Counted from the first letter of the stretch, positions 58,119 through 60,037 are shown. The stretch is DNA of 64,000 bases from Margaritifera margaritifera (GCA_029931535.1 JAQPZY010001688.1:1590501-1654500); one strand, 5' to 3'. Notes: generated by a model not told the origin, from the sequence alone. Made by a program: numbers and translations.

Positions 58119-60037
58119 TCTTCAGATACCGCCATATATGCCCGTAACCTGTATAAACAGTGAACAGATGAGCTTAATGCTCAGGGAAAACAATTACCTT
58201 GGGGCAGTTATACAGTTGATCATCACAGAGGTGAATAAAAAGGTATGTCAGTCAGGTATAAACAACCACCCTTCCACATAATACTTAACTGACTGGGTTA
58301 AGACTCCTTTGTGGGAGAACCCATTTGGCTAATTTGCATAGATAGAGTATACGAAGTGGAACAACCCAATTCATTTGAAGTTAGGTAAATCACAGATATG
58401 CATGTAGAAGAAACAAAAGTTATTACTCTTTGTTGCCTTGAATGATAATGTGTTAGCCATCTTTATCAAAGATTACTGGAGAGTTTGTGATCAGTGGCAA
58501 TGTTTCTTTGAAGTTGGATTTTACTCCATATATTGTTGTGGCAGCTGAAATAGCGTGGAGGCATGATTAATTTTTGAAGGCAAAATGTCAAAATGCAGTC
58601 GTGAATCAGGGAAGGATAAGCAAAGCCCAGTAAAAACAAAATTTTAGAACTCCCAGTTTATGGAGTTTGACTTGTGAAACACATCAGCAAGGGAACCAAT
58701 TTGTTATTTACACATACTGCAAACACCATATCAAAATTAGTCATTCTGGAGTTTTGACATAGTACGCTACCGACCATTTAATCTGGGAGGTGGGTGGGGT
58801 GGGATTTCTTTCAAACCAGGATATTTTTTTTTTTTAAACTAATATAATGGATCTAATAGTTCTTTTTTTTCTTACAAATCAGAACAATAATATTTTTTTC
58901 AAGCTATTTCGGGGTTGAAAATTGTTTTCAAAACAATCACAGACCCTGGCCCCCAGAAAATTTAATGGTCGGTCTGTAAAACAACCTTGCATCGGGAGAA
59001 TGCACAAATGCCGAGCTCAATCCCAAAAGTAACTAACATGTTTAAACAAGTGTGGCATTGCATGCCTGATATTACCTCACAGCAATGCAGATGTACAATG
59101 ATCATTTACTACGCTGAGAAAAATTCAATGAGATCTTGGGATGTTTGAACAACAGTACCATCCAGTCTCTGATAAAAGCAAAGATAAATTCTAATTACAT
59201 TTGCATCATTTTCACCCCCACCCCCAATGAACTTTTGAGAGCAGCAAAGACTGCATCTACTTAAGACTCTATTCCACTGTCCAATGGATTTAAAAGGCAG
59301 AAACTTGGTGTATTTTTTATTTAATGTCTGTGTGGTTGTGATTATGTATGTACATATGTGTGTGTGTATGTGTGTGTGTGGTAATGATATTAACAATGCT
59401 TAGTTGATCAACTACTGTCTGTTTGAAAGTGTATTAAATGCTTTAAAGAAAACATTTTCTTTTCTTTTATTCAAATTTGAATTTTCAGTCATTTTCTATA
59501 GGCTTATATATATGAGTAGATAACTTATTTTCAATTGTACAACATCACTTTTTTGGGTCAAGTGCACTGTCCCCCGTTGGGACCTCAAAACAGACATTTT
59601 GAGTCTCAAAATCCTCCCAACACTGTTTATGAGGTTGGCAGGTATGCTGATAGACTTGTAAAGATTCTATGCATATTGTGTTATCCACTTTTGGTTTAAT
59701 GTGAACAATGATTACCTACCATTACTCATTAGATCTGTGGAAGGCACTGGATCATCTTGTGACATCCTTCTTTGCTCGCCAGTGTAAACTAAACTCAATT
59801 TGCGTTTTCTACCTTCAAGATTAGTGGATCTGTCTGTTTTGGGAAAACTCAATTTGCGCTTTCTAAGCTCAGGTTTGGGAGACGTGTCAGCATCGGCAAA
59901 ACTCAATTTGTGCTCGCTAAACTCAGGTTTGGGAGACGTGTCGGCATCGGCAAAACTCAATTTGCGCTTGCTAAGCTCAGGTTCGCTAAGCTCAGGCTTG
60001 GTGGACACATCTTTAAGTTTGTTGCTATCTGATTTTC
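5667..60037 (-). CDS. Multi-exon gene of unrecognised family (3' part; 11 firm exons plus one candidate microexon)
   Basis: Seen: translating the minus strand between GT donors and AG acceptors gives a continuous reading frame through exons at 59720-60037, 42507-42592, (40633-40661), 35448-35631, 31802-31892, 26177-26326, 25421-25614, 24459-24506, 22788-22861, 18536-18712, 17669-17888 and 5667-5837, about 579 residues to a TAA stop. Split codons rejoin in phase at every junction; the 42507/35448 junction works only with the microexon. Order of the product: Ser/Lys-rich region with an 18-residue repeat, acidic Gln/Ser linker, basic Trp-containing block, Ser-rich linker, compact Trp/Phe-containing block (exons 25421 to 18536), proline-rich segment, Tyr/Lys-rich segment, basic Lys/Ser tail. 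No catalytic motif, signal peptide or membrane segment was seen. RKRKL-type runs could be nuclear signals (inference). The first exon was not found. The family is not recognised. Confidence 0.85.
5838..6625 (-). other. Intron sequence without recognised elements
   Basis: First part of the 11.8-kb intron between exons 17669 and 5667. It holds an (AAT)n run at 6342-6369 and nothing else recognised. Confidence 0.5.
6600..6775. repeat. ~46-bp minisatellite, four copies
   Basis: Repeated GCAATCATGTTTATCTTAAACTATAGCATTCATAGTGTTTTTATAA units with few changes, lying just before a 44-bp array in the same intron. Confidence 0.85.
6834..7622. repeat. 44-bp minisatellite, about 18 copies
   Basis: Unit: GTGTAATGGGCCAAATTTAAACTATGTTACTAAACCTAACACAA. 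Variants with AGATGA in place of CACAAG alternate in the last third. Near-identical copies indicate recent expansion. Confidence 0.95.
7713..7932. mobile_element. Twin-hairpin TA-flanked MITE, copy 1
   Basis: The ends are inverted: TACCATCTATACTCGCGTATAA at the left and the complement of it, CACGAGTATATACGGTA, at the right, bounded by TA. The inside has two successive palindromes: one around AAACAACATAGACCCTGATCTGCC, the next around CAGCATTGACCCAGATTTGCCGGCG. No open frame; non-autonomous. Confidence 0.85.
7933..8469 (-). other. Intron sequence; short direct duplication only
   Basis: A direct repeat of CCACAATGTCCAATAGTACAAACACTATCAT at about 8061-8122 is the only structure seen. No gene. 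Confidence 0.5.
8470..9053. mobile_element. Twin-hairpin MITE derivative with ~64-bp internal amplification
   Basis: The left end resembles TCTCATGTATAATG and the right end is TATATGCGTAAATATGGTA, as in the MITE family. Between them, from about 8578 to 9010, seven copies of a ~64-bp unit are found. Each unit is itself a hairpin: TGTAGATCCTGATCTGCTGGGG opposite GGCAGATCTAGGTCTACA. This is an internal hairpin arm of the MITE amplified in tandem. Confidence 0.75.
9260..9785. repeat. ~200-bp degenerate repeat, three copies
   Basis: Units share CTTGACC(C/T)AAGG, TCACAATGATTCATCCCAAGTATGAAAAT and CATCAAGGGTTTTAGGAAATATATGCAAAT. This resembles repeats frequent in bivalve genomes. Confidence 0.6.
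9830..10090. repeat. ~54-bp minisatellite, about five copies
   Basis: Unit: GTAGTGACTGCTATATAACAGTGTTCAAAATACACATGGGCACACATGTACAAT, some copies with small deletions. Confidence 0.9.
10091..12030 (-). other. Intron sequence without recognised gene
   Basis: Holds a 53-bp direct repeat at about 10212-10290 (GCATGAGTATACAAAA..), a three-copy 18-bp repeat of GGCTGGTTAAGGTAGGT at 10517-10570 and otherwise unrecognised AT-rich sequence. Confidence 0.5.
12040..12305. repeat. ~52-bp minisatellite, five copies
   Basis: Units of GTAGTAACATTGCTAGGTGTCTTCCCACACTGTACTATCAAATGTGGTAAAT. Two variants (AGGTGTCTTCCC and CCTGTCTTCTC) alternate, giving a weak 104-bp higher-order pattern. Confidence 0.88.
12306..13290 (-). 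other. Intron sequence, nothing recognised
   Basis: AT-rich sequence with poly-A tracts. No coding, RNA or transposon signal seen on either strand. Confidence 0.5.
13297..13690. repeat. 43-bp minisatellite, about nine copies
   Basis: Unit: TTGTACCTTGGCATTCCATAGCCCTAAAGCTAATGATATATGA. The central copies are almost identical and the outer copies have diverged, as expected of an array growing from its centre. Confidence 0.93.
13691..14225 (-). other. Intron sequence, nothing recognised
   Basis: AT-rich, no gene seen; borders the 3' tail of the LINE fragment at 14232. Confidence 0.5.
14232..16140 (-). mobile_element. 3' end of a jockey-like LINE (RNase H and C-terminal region), interrupted
   Basis: The minus strand from about 16140 to 16048 encodes HILYCWLPSQIGIKG. 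The frame resumes at 14937 with NERADKAAKAAL, so the joined motif is the conserved RNase H pattern LPSHxGIxGNExAD. Downstream follow IGEWQPSYRTNRRDE, a HAYLLK segment and VPCQCPLTVEHIL, typical of the C-terminal end of jockey-type ORF2 proteins, and ELYEDMPPKKILDF before TAA at 14476-14478. An internal frameshift near 14815-14825 and two in-frame stops (TAG near 16110, TGA near 14556) show it is dead. The 3' UTR ends in GGTGCCGTAAAAC and a (CATA)n tail at 14232. The upstream part is missing or unrecognisable. Confidence 0.85.
14940..16045. mobile_element. TA-flanked pogo/Tigger-like element inside the LINE
   Basis: Begins CAGTGGTCCCCCTCTTATAAGGCC and ends with AAGAGGGGGACCACTG, with TA on both sides (14938-14939 and 16046-16047). 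CAGT ends and TA duplication fit the pogo/Tigger branch of Tc1-mariner. At 1106 bp and without a transposase frame it is non-autonomous. A ~30-bp-arm hairpin lies at about 15645-15715 (GTTAGCTTTTGTC..GTGACAAAAGCTAAC). A relative starts at 63092. Confidence 0.88.
16335..17649. mobile_element. TA-flanked pogo/Tigger-like element next to a splice donor
   Basis: Left end CAGTCCTACCTACTGATATCGACATCACTTATGTTGAC and right end GTCAACATAAACGGGTAGGACT, bounded by TA at 16333-16334 and 17650-17651. Subterminal repeats of the ATGTCGAC type occur inside. No intact transposase is seen; it is 1315 bp long. It ends about 18 bp from the donor of exon 17669-17888. A C-tract and (CA)n lie at 17552-17578. Confidence 0.8.
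17669..17888 (-). CDS. Exon: Tyr/Lys-rich segment
   Basis: A 220-nt exon with a long T-tract acceptor (TTTTAAG) and the strong donor TCA/GTAAGTATC. It encodes 73 residues: FRPSMEDMSSFLPHL, a Gln/His/Ser stretch, EHPLPPPPDKE, and a charged, probably helical KDHDNYCKYYKLVKKQ. It ends at a codon boundary in FYTS. A TA-flanked transposon ends at 17649, only about 18 bp beyond the donor. Confidence 0.87.
18178..18397. mobile_element. Twin-hairpin MITE, copy 2
   Basis: The ends are ACCATGCACACTCGCTTATTAGTC and GACTTATAAGCAAGTACATGTGGTA. Two palindromes lie inside, one around TGCACAGACCCAGATCTGCC and one around ACCCTGATCTGCTGG. It lies in the intron between exons 18536 and 17669. Confidence 0.82.
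18536..18712 (-). CDS. Exon: end of central block and proline-rich segment
   Basis: A 177-nt exon with acceptor TTTTTCCAG and donor CTCAG/GTTTGT. It encodes 58 residues beginning DAGLSNFGIIQMQW, then a proline-rich run (PPVLIPPSPPVVP) and a short RYSHRYS repeat. It leaves AG of an Arg codon completed by exon 17669-17888. The PxxP-like segment could bind SH3 or WW domains; that is speculation from composition. Confidence 0.87.
18713..19500 (-). other. Intron sequence with G-rich runs
   Basis: No gene seen. Includes a degenerate duplicated segment carrying TTTCAATAGTTTCTAGGTTATGAC and G-tracts at about 19018-19032 and 19360-19375. Confidence 0.45.
19503..19645. mobile_element. Short dispersed 'tactgtgaattcattta' repeat, copy
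   Basis: Starts TACTGTAGTATCATTTATTTTTGCGGGTTACAATTTTCATGG and continues with TACTTAAATTCGTGG. Related copies at 22077, 24852, 29942 and 38553 define a small dispersed family with the layout TTTCATGG..TTTGG..TTAAATTCATGG. Confidence 0.6.
19646..20732 (-). other. Intron sequence, nothing recognised
   Basis: No coding or repeat structure recognised beyond a short CAACTTCAACTTCAACTTCAA run at about 20121-20142. Confidence 0.45.
20735..21861. mobile_element. TA-flanked pogo/Tigger-like element
   Basis: The left end is CAGTGAAACCCCGCTATAACGCG and the right end the complement, GCGTTATAGCGGGGTTTCACTG, with TA at 20733-20734 and 21862-21863. It is 1127 bp and has no intact transposase. Internal direct duplications occur: one of ~53 bp around GATCTTGCCGCCCAAGCTCAG (21010-21110), one around ATTGTCTG(G/A)TGCT(T/C)GGTTGTGTATGCAG (21133 and 21299) and one around TTATACACTATTTCTCGTACTT (21562 and 21721). 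Confidence 0.9.
21864..22770 (-). other. Intron sequence with one short dispersed repeat
   Basis: A copy of the TTCATGG-type dispersed repeat lies at about 22077-22155 and (GGAT)n at 22310-22326. A G-tract is at 22042-22053. No gene seen. Confidence 0.45.
22771..22785. repeat. Short dispersed motif AAAGGGAGATAACTC
   Basis: This 15-mer is of a type I recall as very frequent in bivalve and gastropod genomes; a variant AAGGGGAGATAATTT lies at about 23132. Here it abuts the exon 22788-22861 and its complement supplies the donor's GAGT. Confidence 0.6.
22788..22861 (-). CDS. Exon: central block, VPFDGDHRYRVEPLPG
   Basis: A 74-nt exon with acceptor CACGTATAG and donor AATGA/GTGAGT. It encodes 24 residues containing VPFDGDHRYRVEPLPGK and leaves GA, completed to a GAG Glu codon by exon 18536-18712. 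The donor overlaps a copy of a short interspersed motif, AAAGGGAGATAACTC on the plus strand at 22771-22785, whose complement supplies most of the GTGAGT site. Confidence 0.85.
22862..24458 (-). other. Intron sequence, nothing recognised
   Basis: A ~40-bp repeat with TTTTACTGGTAATTTTAATAAGGAAGTTAATACAA occurs four times at about 22890-23020, and a 29-bp direct duplication at about 23858-23920. No gene seen. Confidence 0.5.
24459..24506 (-). CDS. Exon: 16 codons of the central block
   Basis: A 48-nt exon, phase 0 on both sides, encoding TEWTLEFHNCVVRQEM. The donor ATG/GTAAGTGT is near perfect; the acceptor GCTTTGAG follows a T-rich stretch but is not a strong match. Alternating hydrophobic residues suggest beta strands. 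Joining it to both neighbours keeps the frame, and no other arrangement seen does so as well. Confidence 0.8.
24852..25390. mobile_element. Dispersed 'actgtgaattcattc' element with 64-bp internal array
   Basis: Starts ACTGTGAATTCATTCATTTTCATGG and ends near TGCATTCAATGTGATTTC. Between about 24935 and 25320 there are six copies of a 64-bp unit, GGTTGGAGAAAGGTTCTATTGTTTCCACAGAAGGACCATTGTTCATTGGGTCCTTAAATTCAT. The three overlapping 60-codon frames here are spaced exactly 64 bp and are repeat artefacts. Confidence 0.8.
25421..25614 (-). CDS. Exon: start of the compact central block
   Basis: A 194-nt exon with acceptor TTCTCTCAG and donor AAAAG/GTGAGG. It encodes 64 residues: DWRQFFQLP, a basic probably helical stretch (MERRRMNQVKKEKAAGKLRQ), then LPPISYFTENLPMLPG and RLLQTVRIGEK. 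Mixed aromatic, Pro and Gly content suggests a folded domain that continues through exons 24459, 22788 and 18536. The exit is at a codon boundary and joins TEW of the next exon. Confidence 0.87.
25615..26176 (-). other. Short intron, nothing recognised
   Basis: 562-bp intron between exons 26177-26326 and 25421-25614. AT-rich, no feature beyond the splice sites. Confidence 0.6.
26177..26326 (-). CDS. Exon: Ser/Thr/Glu-rich linker
   Basis: A 150-nt exon with a good pyrimidine tract and acceptor CTCAAACAG and donor GAAG/GTAATG. Phases are x|TG in and G| out; the last base makes a GGG Gly codon with exon 25421-25614. It encodes 49 residues including MPSHRPSRLSPVNS and an acidic EEIEAQRKKE end that leads into the basic helix of the next exon. 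Confidence 0.85.
26327..27720 (-). other. Intron sequence, nothing recognised
   Basis: AT-rich with a C-tract at 26710-26720. No coding or transposon signal seen. Confidence 0.45.
27785..28005 (+). mobile_element. Two tandem tRNA-derived SINE-like units
   Basis: Two ~108-bp units, each with TTAGCAAAT..TTTATTTGGGGGTTGG, a box-A-like TGGTTAGCAC, the stretch GTGTTAACACACTTG and a box-B-like GTCCTGGGTTCAAT. The layout resembles a tRNA-derived SINE head, but the second box A is mutated and no cloverleaf folds cleanly. The open frames 27722-27949 and 27931-28143 follow this repeat. Confidence 0.5.
28006..28740 (-). other. Intron sequence, nothing recognised
   Basis: No gene or repeat structure recognised. 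Confidence 0.45.
28741..29941. mobile_element. TA-flanked pogo/Tigger-like element swollen by a 34-bp satellite
   Basis: The left end is CAGGTCTTCCTCGTTATAATGCGATT and the right end CATTACAATGAGAGATCGCTG, flanked by TA at 28739-28740 and 29942-29943. It belongs to the same family as the 334-bp copy at 33448: both share ATAATG(C/T)AGTAC, CCATGACCAA and GGTACATAAC(A/G)TGGTC. From about 28970 to 29890 it contains some 27 copies of a 34-bp unit. Confidence 0.87.
28970..29890. repeat. 34-bp minisatellite, about 27 copies
   Basis: Unit: GCTGTTCTTGCTATACTGCAGTTTGGTACATAAG, with variants TATTGCAG, TATTGGAG and GCAGGTTGATACATAAG. Copies are nearly identical. Confidence 0.95.
29942..30140. mobile_element. 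Short dispersed 'actgtgaattcattta' repeat, copy
   Basis: Starts TACTGTGAATTCATTTATTTTCACTG directly at the TA flank of the preceding element, contains one HTTTCCACAGAAGGATCATTG-like unit (30049-30068) also found in the 24852 copy, and ends GTGGTACCCTGCAAAA. Same family as 24852 and 38553. Confidence 0.65.
30175..31700. repeat. ~145-bp degenerate interspersed/tandem repeat, copy 2
   Basis: Same composite as 860-1900: TTTTTAACTGCTAAGTATTGAAACCATCTAAGATATTC at the left, then units with CAAGATGGCCACCATGG, CATATTGGATGTC, CATTTTCATTTAGGACCAAC and GTCTTTCAGTGAAAACCCCATGTC. The minus-strand open frame at 31321-31512 repeats MGFSLKDFL because of the repeat; it is not read as a gene. Confidence 0.65.
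31802..31892 (-). CDS. Exon: Ser/Asp-rich linker
   Basis: A 91-nt exon with acceptor CATTTCAG and donor AAAGT/GTAAGT. It starts at a codon boundary and leaves one base, T, that forms a TTG Leu codon with exon 26177-26326. It encodes 30 residues starting EQYVGDAVSTQDSG and ending in a Lys-rich stretch. The composition is that of a flexible phospho-acceptor-rich linker (inference). Confidence 0.82.
31955..32155. repeat. ~60-bp tandem repeat, about 3.5 copies
   Basis: Units contain GGGAGCACTATCAAGTATTTAAGAGTACAGTTTTATGACTCC, near the acceptor of exon 31802-31892 in the upstream intron. Confidence 0.75.
32352..32466. repeat. 22-bp minisatellite, five copies
   Basis: Unit: AGACATACTGTCAGTGTGAAAT, perfectly repeated. 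Confidence 0.92.
32467..33445 (-). other. Intron sequence, nothing firm
   Basis: An open frame exists on both strands at 32725-32950 but neither translation is protein-like, and the segment includes another AAGGGAGGTAAT motif. No gene called. Confidence 0.45.
33448..33781. mobile_element. TA-flanked pogo/Tigger-like MITE, 334 bp
   Basis: Left end CAGCTCTACCCCATTATAATGC and right end GTGTTATAACAAAGGAGAGTTG, with TA at 33446-33447 and 33782-33783. The compact relative of the 28741 element, with no satellite. Confidence 0.87.
33784..34295 (-). other. Intron sequence, nothing recognised
   Basis: A minus-strand open frame at 33755-34024 has no protein-like features. No gene called. Confidence 0.4.
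34300..34765. repeat. ~75-bp tandem repeat with an exact 150-bp higher-order duplication
   Basis: About six units of CAATAAGTAATACAAAGTAGAATCAAGAAACCTCC..TTTGATCTTTAATGTCAAAACTAG. The blocks 34441-34590 and 34591-34740 are identical base for base (150 bp, two units each), a recent duplication of a dimer. Confidence 0.93.
34766..35447 (-). other. Intron sequence, nothing recognised
   Basis: No gene or transposon signal seen. Confidence 0.45.
35448..35631 (-). CDS. Exon: basic block with FRRNGFKKK
   Basis: A 184-nt exon. The donor is AGAAAG/GTATGCC at 35447, a codon boundary after VYVRK. It encodes up to 61 residues with RWIIPDFRRNGFKKKDD followed by a likely helix (VRQYENYLEVLAILRR). The right edge is uncertain: TTTTTGAG gives 35631, and two other AGs further in (TAG before CAAAAG, and AAAAG) are usable; all three are phase 2. 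An in-frame ATG at 35592-35594 could be an alternative start, but its context is weak. No similarity to a known domain is recognised. Confidence 0.8.
35632..36880 (-). other. Intron sequence, nothing firm
   Basis: A CCAATCA motif at about 36541 lies in a slightly less AT-rich stretch (36510-36780), but no exon or promoter can be supported. Confidence 0.4.
36885..37035. repeat. ~68-bp tandem repeat, about two copies
   Basis: Repeats of GGC(A/G)ACTCC(A/G)CCTC.AAACATC(G/A)GCAATTCTGCCTT..AGGTCATTCAGTCATAC, followed by a partial third. Short inverted GTCACCCTCTGC-type motifs flank it near 36677 and 37075, perhaps ends of an old element. Confidence 0.6.
37036..37900 (-). other. Intron sequence, nothing recognised
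   Basis: No gene seen. Confidence 0.4.
37908..38026. mobile_element. Twin-hairpin MITE, shortened copy 3
   Basis: About 119 bp with only one hairpin, around AACTGCATAGATCAAGATCTATCTGTACATTATGCAACAGATCTTGGTCTGTGTAGTTT, and the right end GACTTATAAGCAAGTATAGACGGTA. Confidence 0.75.
38027..38552 (-). other. Intron sequence with a short 35-bp repeat
   Basis: ATGTGGTATATCAGTAACCTGACTAAAGG occurs three times at about 38430-38525. No gene seen. Confidence 0.5.
38553..38760. mobile_element. Short dispersed 'attgtgaattcattta' repeat, copy
   Basis: Starts ATTGTGAATTCATTTATATTTGTGG, contains GTTCATTGGGTCTTTAAATTTGTGG and ends near GTTACCCAACAAAATC. Same family as 24852; a C-tract at 38730-38739 follows. 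Confidence 0.6.
38828..39043. mobile_element. Twin-hairpin MITE, copy 4
   Basis: Ends TACTGTATATACTTGCTTATAAGTC and CTTACAAGCGAGTATAGACAGTA. Both hairpins present (around AACTGCACAGACCCAGCTCTGCC and ACAACACAGACCCTGATCTG). Confidence 0.85.
39124..39342. mobile_element. Twin-hairpin MITE, copy 5, opposite orientation
   Basis: Ends TACTGTATACTCGCATATAATCCGG and GATTATACACGAGTATATATTGTA. The hairpin order is reversed relative to copy 4 only 80 bp away: the CCCTGATCTGCCGG arm is first. The first hairpin is nearly perfect around GGTGCATAATGCGC. Confidence 0.87.
39343..40950 (-). other. Intron sequence with ~250-bp local duplications
   Basis: Segments at about 40060-40220, 40370-40500 and 40596-40760 share AAATG(G)ACATTTATTTCCTT..ACTGAGGTACATTTTTCC and ..AATGACAAATTTATTC. 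The third holds the candidate microexon 40633-40661. Confidence 0.6.
40633..40661 (-). CDS. Candidate 29-nt microexon
   Basis: The minus strand reads GTTGTTTTGCAG, then 29 nt, then GTAAGAAAA. The 29 nt enter in phase 0 and leave with AG of a split codon, exactly the phases needed to link exon 42507-42592 to exon 35448-35631. It encodes LGRKNVPQL plus Ser. Similar sequence recurs at about 40084-40147 and more weakly at 40391-40440, but those copies have lost the splice sites. Both sites here are strong matches to consensus, yet a short phase-compatible AG..GT pair can arise by chance, so this is a candidate only. Confidence 0.4.
40955..41180. repeat. 28-bp minisatellite, eight copies
   Basis: Unit: ATGTTATTAAACAGAAATTGATGGGCAA; ATGTCATT and AGAATCTG variants alternate with it. 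Confidence 0.93.
41181..41720 (-). other. Intron sequence, nothing recognised
   Basis: No gene seen. Confidence 0.4.
41722..41958. repeat. 46-bp minisatellite, five copies
   Basis: Unit: GATTACACAATTACAACTGAAATGGTACAGAATACTGAATCCATGT. The open frame at 41617-41814 runs into it and is not a gene. Confidence 0.93.
41959..42506 (-). other. Intron sequence, nothing recognised
   Basis: A weak further copy of the 40-kb duplicated segment may lie at about 42000-42080. No gene seen. Confidence 0.4.
42507..42592 (-). CDS. Exon: acidic Gln/Ser linker
   Basis: An 86-nt exon with acceptor CATTTCAG right of 42592 and donor CCAG/GTAATT at 42506. It begins with the last two bases of an Asp codon shared with exon 59720-60037 and ends at a codon boundary after HSQ. 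It encodes 28 further residues, including EESGIGLPVPQEESD, acidic and probably disordered. The phase-0 exit does not fit any acceptor of exon 35448-35631, so a further exon must lie between them. Confidence 0.8.
42702..43720. mobile_element. Twin-hairpin MITE derivative with ~21-bp internal expansion
   Basis: The left end TACCATATTCACCTGTGTATAAG and GCAAACAACAAAGACCCTAATCAGC match the MITE. From about 42785 to 43690 the interior is some 40 degenerate copies of a ~21-bp unit, GCAGATCAGGGTCTATACACC. The plus-strand open frames at 42658-43340 translate this as YTPADQGL-type repeats and are not a gene. No clear right terminus was found. Confidence 0.7.
43957..44150 (+). mobile_element. tRNA-derived SINE
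   Basis: GCCACAGTGGCTCAGTGGTTAAGG resembles a tRNA acceptor arm plus box A, and GGTGTGGGTTTGATTCCCACC a T arm with box B; about 90 bp downstream lies GTGTCCTTGGACAAGGCACTTTACTCTTCTTACCTCAG, a tail motif seen in widespread animal SINEs (knowledge). An (AAT)n run follows at 44169-44206. Confidence 0.78.
44169..44206. repeat. (AAT)n microsatellite
   Basis: About 12 AAT/ATA units. Similar runs lie at 4280-4304, 6342-6369, 24744-24763 and 49492-49530. Confidence 0.95.
44210..45060 (-). other. Intron sequence, nothing recognised
   Basis: The minus-strand open frame at 44164-44424 includes the microsatellite and is not read as a gene. Confidence 0.4.
45062..45280. mobile_element. Twin-hairpin MITE, copy 6
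   Basis: Ends ATCATATATACTGGCTTATAAGTC and GACTTGTAAGCGAGTATATATGGTA, two hairpins as in copy 2. The following 45281-45420 holds a degenerate partial copy (GGCAGATCAGAGTCT, CCCTGATCTGCCG). Confidence 0.85.
45446..45629 (-). mobile_element. tRNA-derived SINE with (CAAT)n tail
   Basis: The minus strand starts TGGGAGTTTCAGTGGCTCATTGGGTAG (acceptor and box A), contains ACAGGTTTGAATCCTGC (box B) and ends GATGTGCCATAAAACTTCAATCAATCAATCA. The tail TGCC(A/G)TAAAAC is shared with the 3' end of the LINE at 14232. Confidence 0.83.
45630..46105 (-). other. Intron sequence, nothing recognised
   Basis: No gene seen. Confidence 0.4.
46110..46292. repeat. 29-bp minisatellite, six copies
   Basis: Unit: TTGTCTCATCAATGATATGCCCAAGGGGC; the first two have CCTAAGG. 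Confidence 0.95.
46293..46730 (-). other. Intron sequence, nothing recognised
   Basis: No gene seen. Confidence 0.4.
46732..46929. mobile_element. Twin-hairpin MITE, copy 7
   Basis: Ends TACTGTATATACTC and GGCTTATACGCGAGTATATACAGTA. The second hairpin has lost its left arm (a ~20-bp deletion after AAACTGCAC); the first is intact around CAGACCCTGATCTGCTG. Confidence 0.85.
46978..47395 (-). pseudogene. Possible decayed coding remnant, unidentified
   Basis: One minus-strand frame runs about 130 codons from near 47370 to 46978, broken by a single TAA at about 47249-47251. The upstream part reads FWHYIGGALPTIVLENH and the downstream part contains KIDKTLKSLTRPSQ and SKLAKRRHEIKSWTDLVHVV. Residue mix is protein-like and better than other non-genic frames here, but no family is recognised. 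It lies in the intron between exons 59720 and 42507. It could be an old retrocopy or a transposon piece; chance is not excluded. Confidence 0.3.
47380..47495. repeat. ~36-bp minisatellite, three copies
   Basis: Unit: TGTGAGTGTTCACTATACACACTTAAACACTTTAAT; each copy has an internal palindrome, AGTGTTCACT..CACACTTAAACACT. Confidence 0.85.
47496..48535 (-). other. Intron sequence, nothing recognised
   Basis: Contains repeated CCCATCCCCTAC..TTTTACAAAATT..GCAAATTT segments at about 48355-48530 and 48815-48845. No gene seen. Confidence 0.4.
48537..48774. mobile_element. hAT-like MITE
   Basis: The right end is GTTAATTTCAAGCCCTG and the left end GAGGGCTCAAAAGTTTTG, an imperfect inverted pair of the CAGGGCTTGAAATTAAC type found at hAT ends (knowledge). 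AAAATT occurs just outside both ends. Inside, GCTAGC-type palindromes recur. 238 bp, no open frame. Confidence 0.6.
48780..50390 (-). other. Intron sequence, nothing recognised
   Basis: An (AAT)n run at 49492-49530 is the only structure noted. Confidence 0.4.
50400..52002. mobile_element. hAT-type element, copy A (deleted)
   Basis: The left end CATACATGCCATAACACGACATGTCACG and the right end GGGAATATGGCAAGTA pair as short inverted ends. The flanks are TGCACTAG (50392-50399) and TGCATTAG (52003-52010), an 8-bp duplication with one mismatch. It shares left-end and right-end sequence with copies B and C (GGTAAGGTGGTCAGAGATAAACAG, GTTTCTTTGAAGTCGGAT; TTTGACAATGCTAAGTCTACC, GGTCACGCGCACTGACCCCCC). 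The transposase part is deleted. Confidence 0.82.
52098..54723. mobile_element. TA-flanked element with CAGTACAGC ends, 2.6 kb
   Basis: The left end CAGTACAGCGCACATGATTTTTCGGAACCCCACGCATCACAGTGGGG is the inverted match of the right end CCCCACTGCGATGCGCGGAGTTCCGAAAAATCACATGAGCTGTACTG (about 45 bp, few mismatches), with TA at 52096-52097 and 54724-54725. GC-rich subterminal parts contain CTCCAC/GTGGAG palindromes. The interior is AT-rich with no intact transposase. Superfamily by ends: pogo/Tigger-like. A separate partial element starts near 52795 (GACTGACCATTTAATATACGGGG). Confidence 0.85.
54727..56160. repeat. ~280-bp degenerate tandem repeat, about five copies
   Basis: Units share GTAAAATGTAGGTCACA(A/G)TGACCTTCTTT, GTAGTACTAACAGAGATGCATAC, CAAGTTTCATGATTC, ATGAACAGTGCTTGAGAAATAAAC, GAAGCATGAAATATGGGTCACA and GAGCTAAATGCAAAAAC. 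This type is common in bivalve genomes. No gene. Confidence 0.75.
56185..57530 (+). mobile_element. hAT-type element, copy B, with BED-finger transposase remnant
   Basis: Flanked by a perfect 8-bp duplication, ACTAATGC, at 56177-56184 and 57531-57538. The ends are CATACTTGCCATAACACG and GGGAATATGGCATGTAT. ATG at 56801 opens a frame resembling the N-terminus of hAT transposases. After a stop and frameshift it gives a zinc finger, CTYCNHHI..HSNTTQH (CX2C..HX5H, about 56936-57040). A further frame change gives RAEGLFSNFVAEHNLPF (about 57098-57150). The rest of the transposase is deleted. Non-functional. Confidence 0.88.
57539..57960 (-). other. Intron sequence between two hAT copies
   Basis: No gene seen. 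Confidence 0.4.
57965..59646 (+). mobile_element. hAT-type element, copy C, diverged and itself interrupted
   Basis: Ends CATACCTGCCAGAACATG and GAGGTTGGCAGGTATG, with near-matching flanks (CTTGATA and CTGATAG). It carries the same left region (GGTATGTCAGTCAGGTATAAACA, GTTTCTTTGAAGTTGGAT) and the ATG context of the BED-finger frame near 58585, with the finger cut by a 205-bp insertion. A (GA)n run occupies 58061-58115. Older than copy B, judging by divergence. Ends 74 bp from exon 59720-60037. Confidence 0.82.
58769..58973. mobile_element. MITE nested in hAT copy C
   Basis: Inverted ends ACCGACCATTTAAT and TTTAATGGTCGGT, interior with poly-T tracts. The BED-finger coding remnant of the host element resumes beyond it (CATCGGGAGAATGCACAAATG). 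A related end lies near 52795. Confidence 0.75.
59720..60037 (-). CDS. Exon: disordered region with 18-residue tandem repeat
   Basis: This 318-nt exon is the most 5' coding exon found. The acceptor is CAACCAG at 60038-60044 and the donor ATG/GTAGGT lies at 59719. It enters with two bases of a split codon and leaves with one, which completes a GAT Asp codon in exon 42507-42592. It encodes about 105 residues, rich in Ser, Lys, Glu and Pro. Three to four copies of an 18-residue unit carrying KPELxxRKLSF and ADADTSP motifs follow each other, matching a 54-bp DNA repeat on the plus strand at about 59793-60000. RKRKL runs resemble monopartite nuclear localisation signals. A donor four bases further on is ruled out because it would bring a stop into the next exon. 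No ATG in good context begins the exon, so an upstream exon is expected. Confidence 0.85.
59793..60000. repeat. 54-bp coding minisatellite within exon
   Basis: On the plus strand, units of AAACTCAATTTGCGCTTTCTAAGCTCAGGTTTGGGAGACGTGTCAGCATCGGCA, about 3.5 copies. 54 is divisible by 3, so the exon frame is kept. Confidence 0.9.
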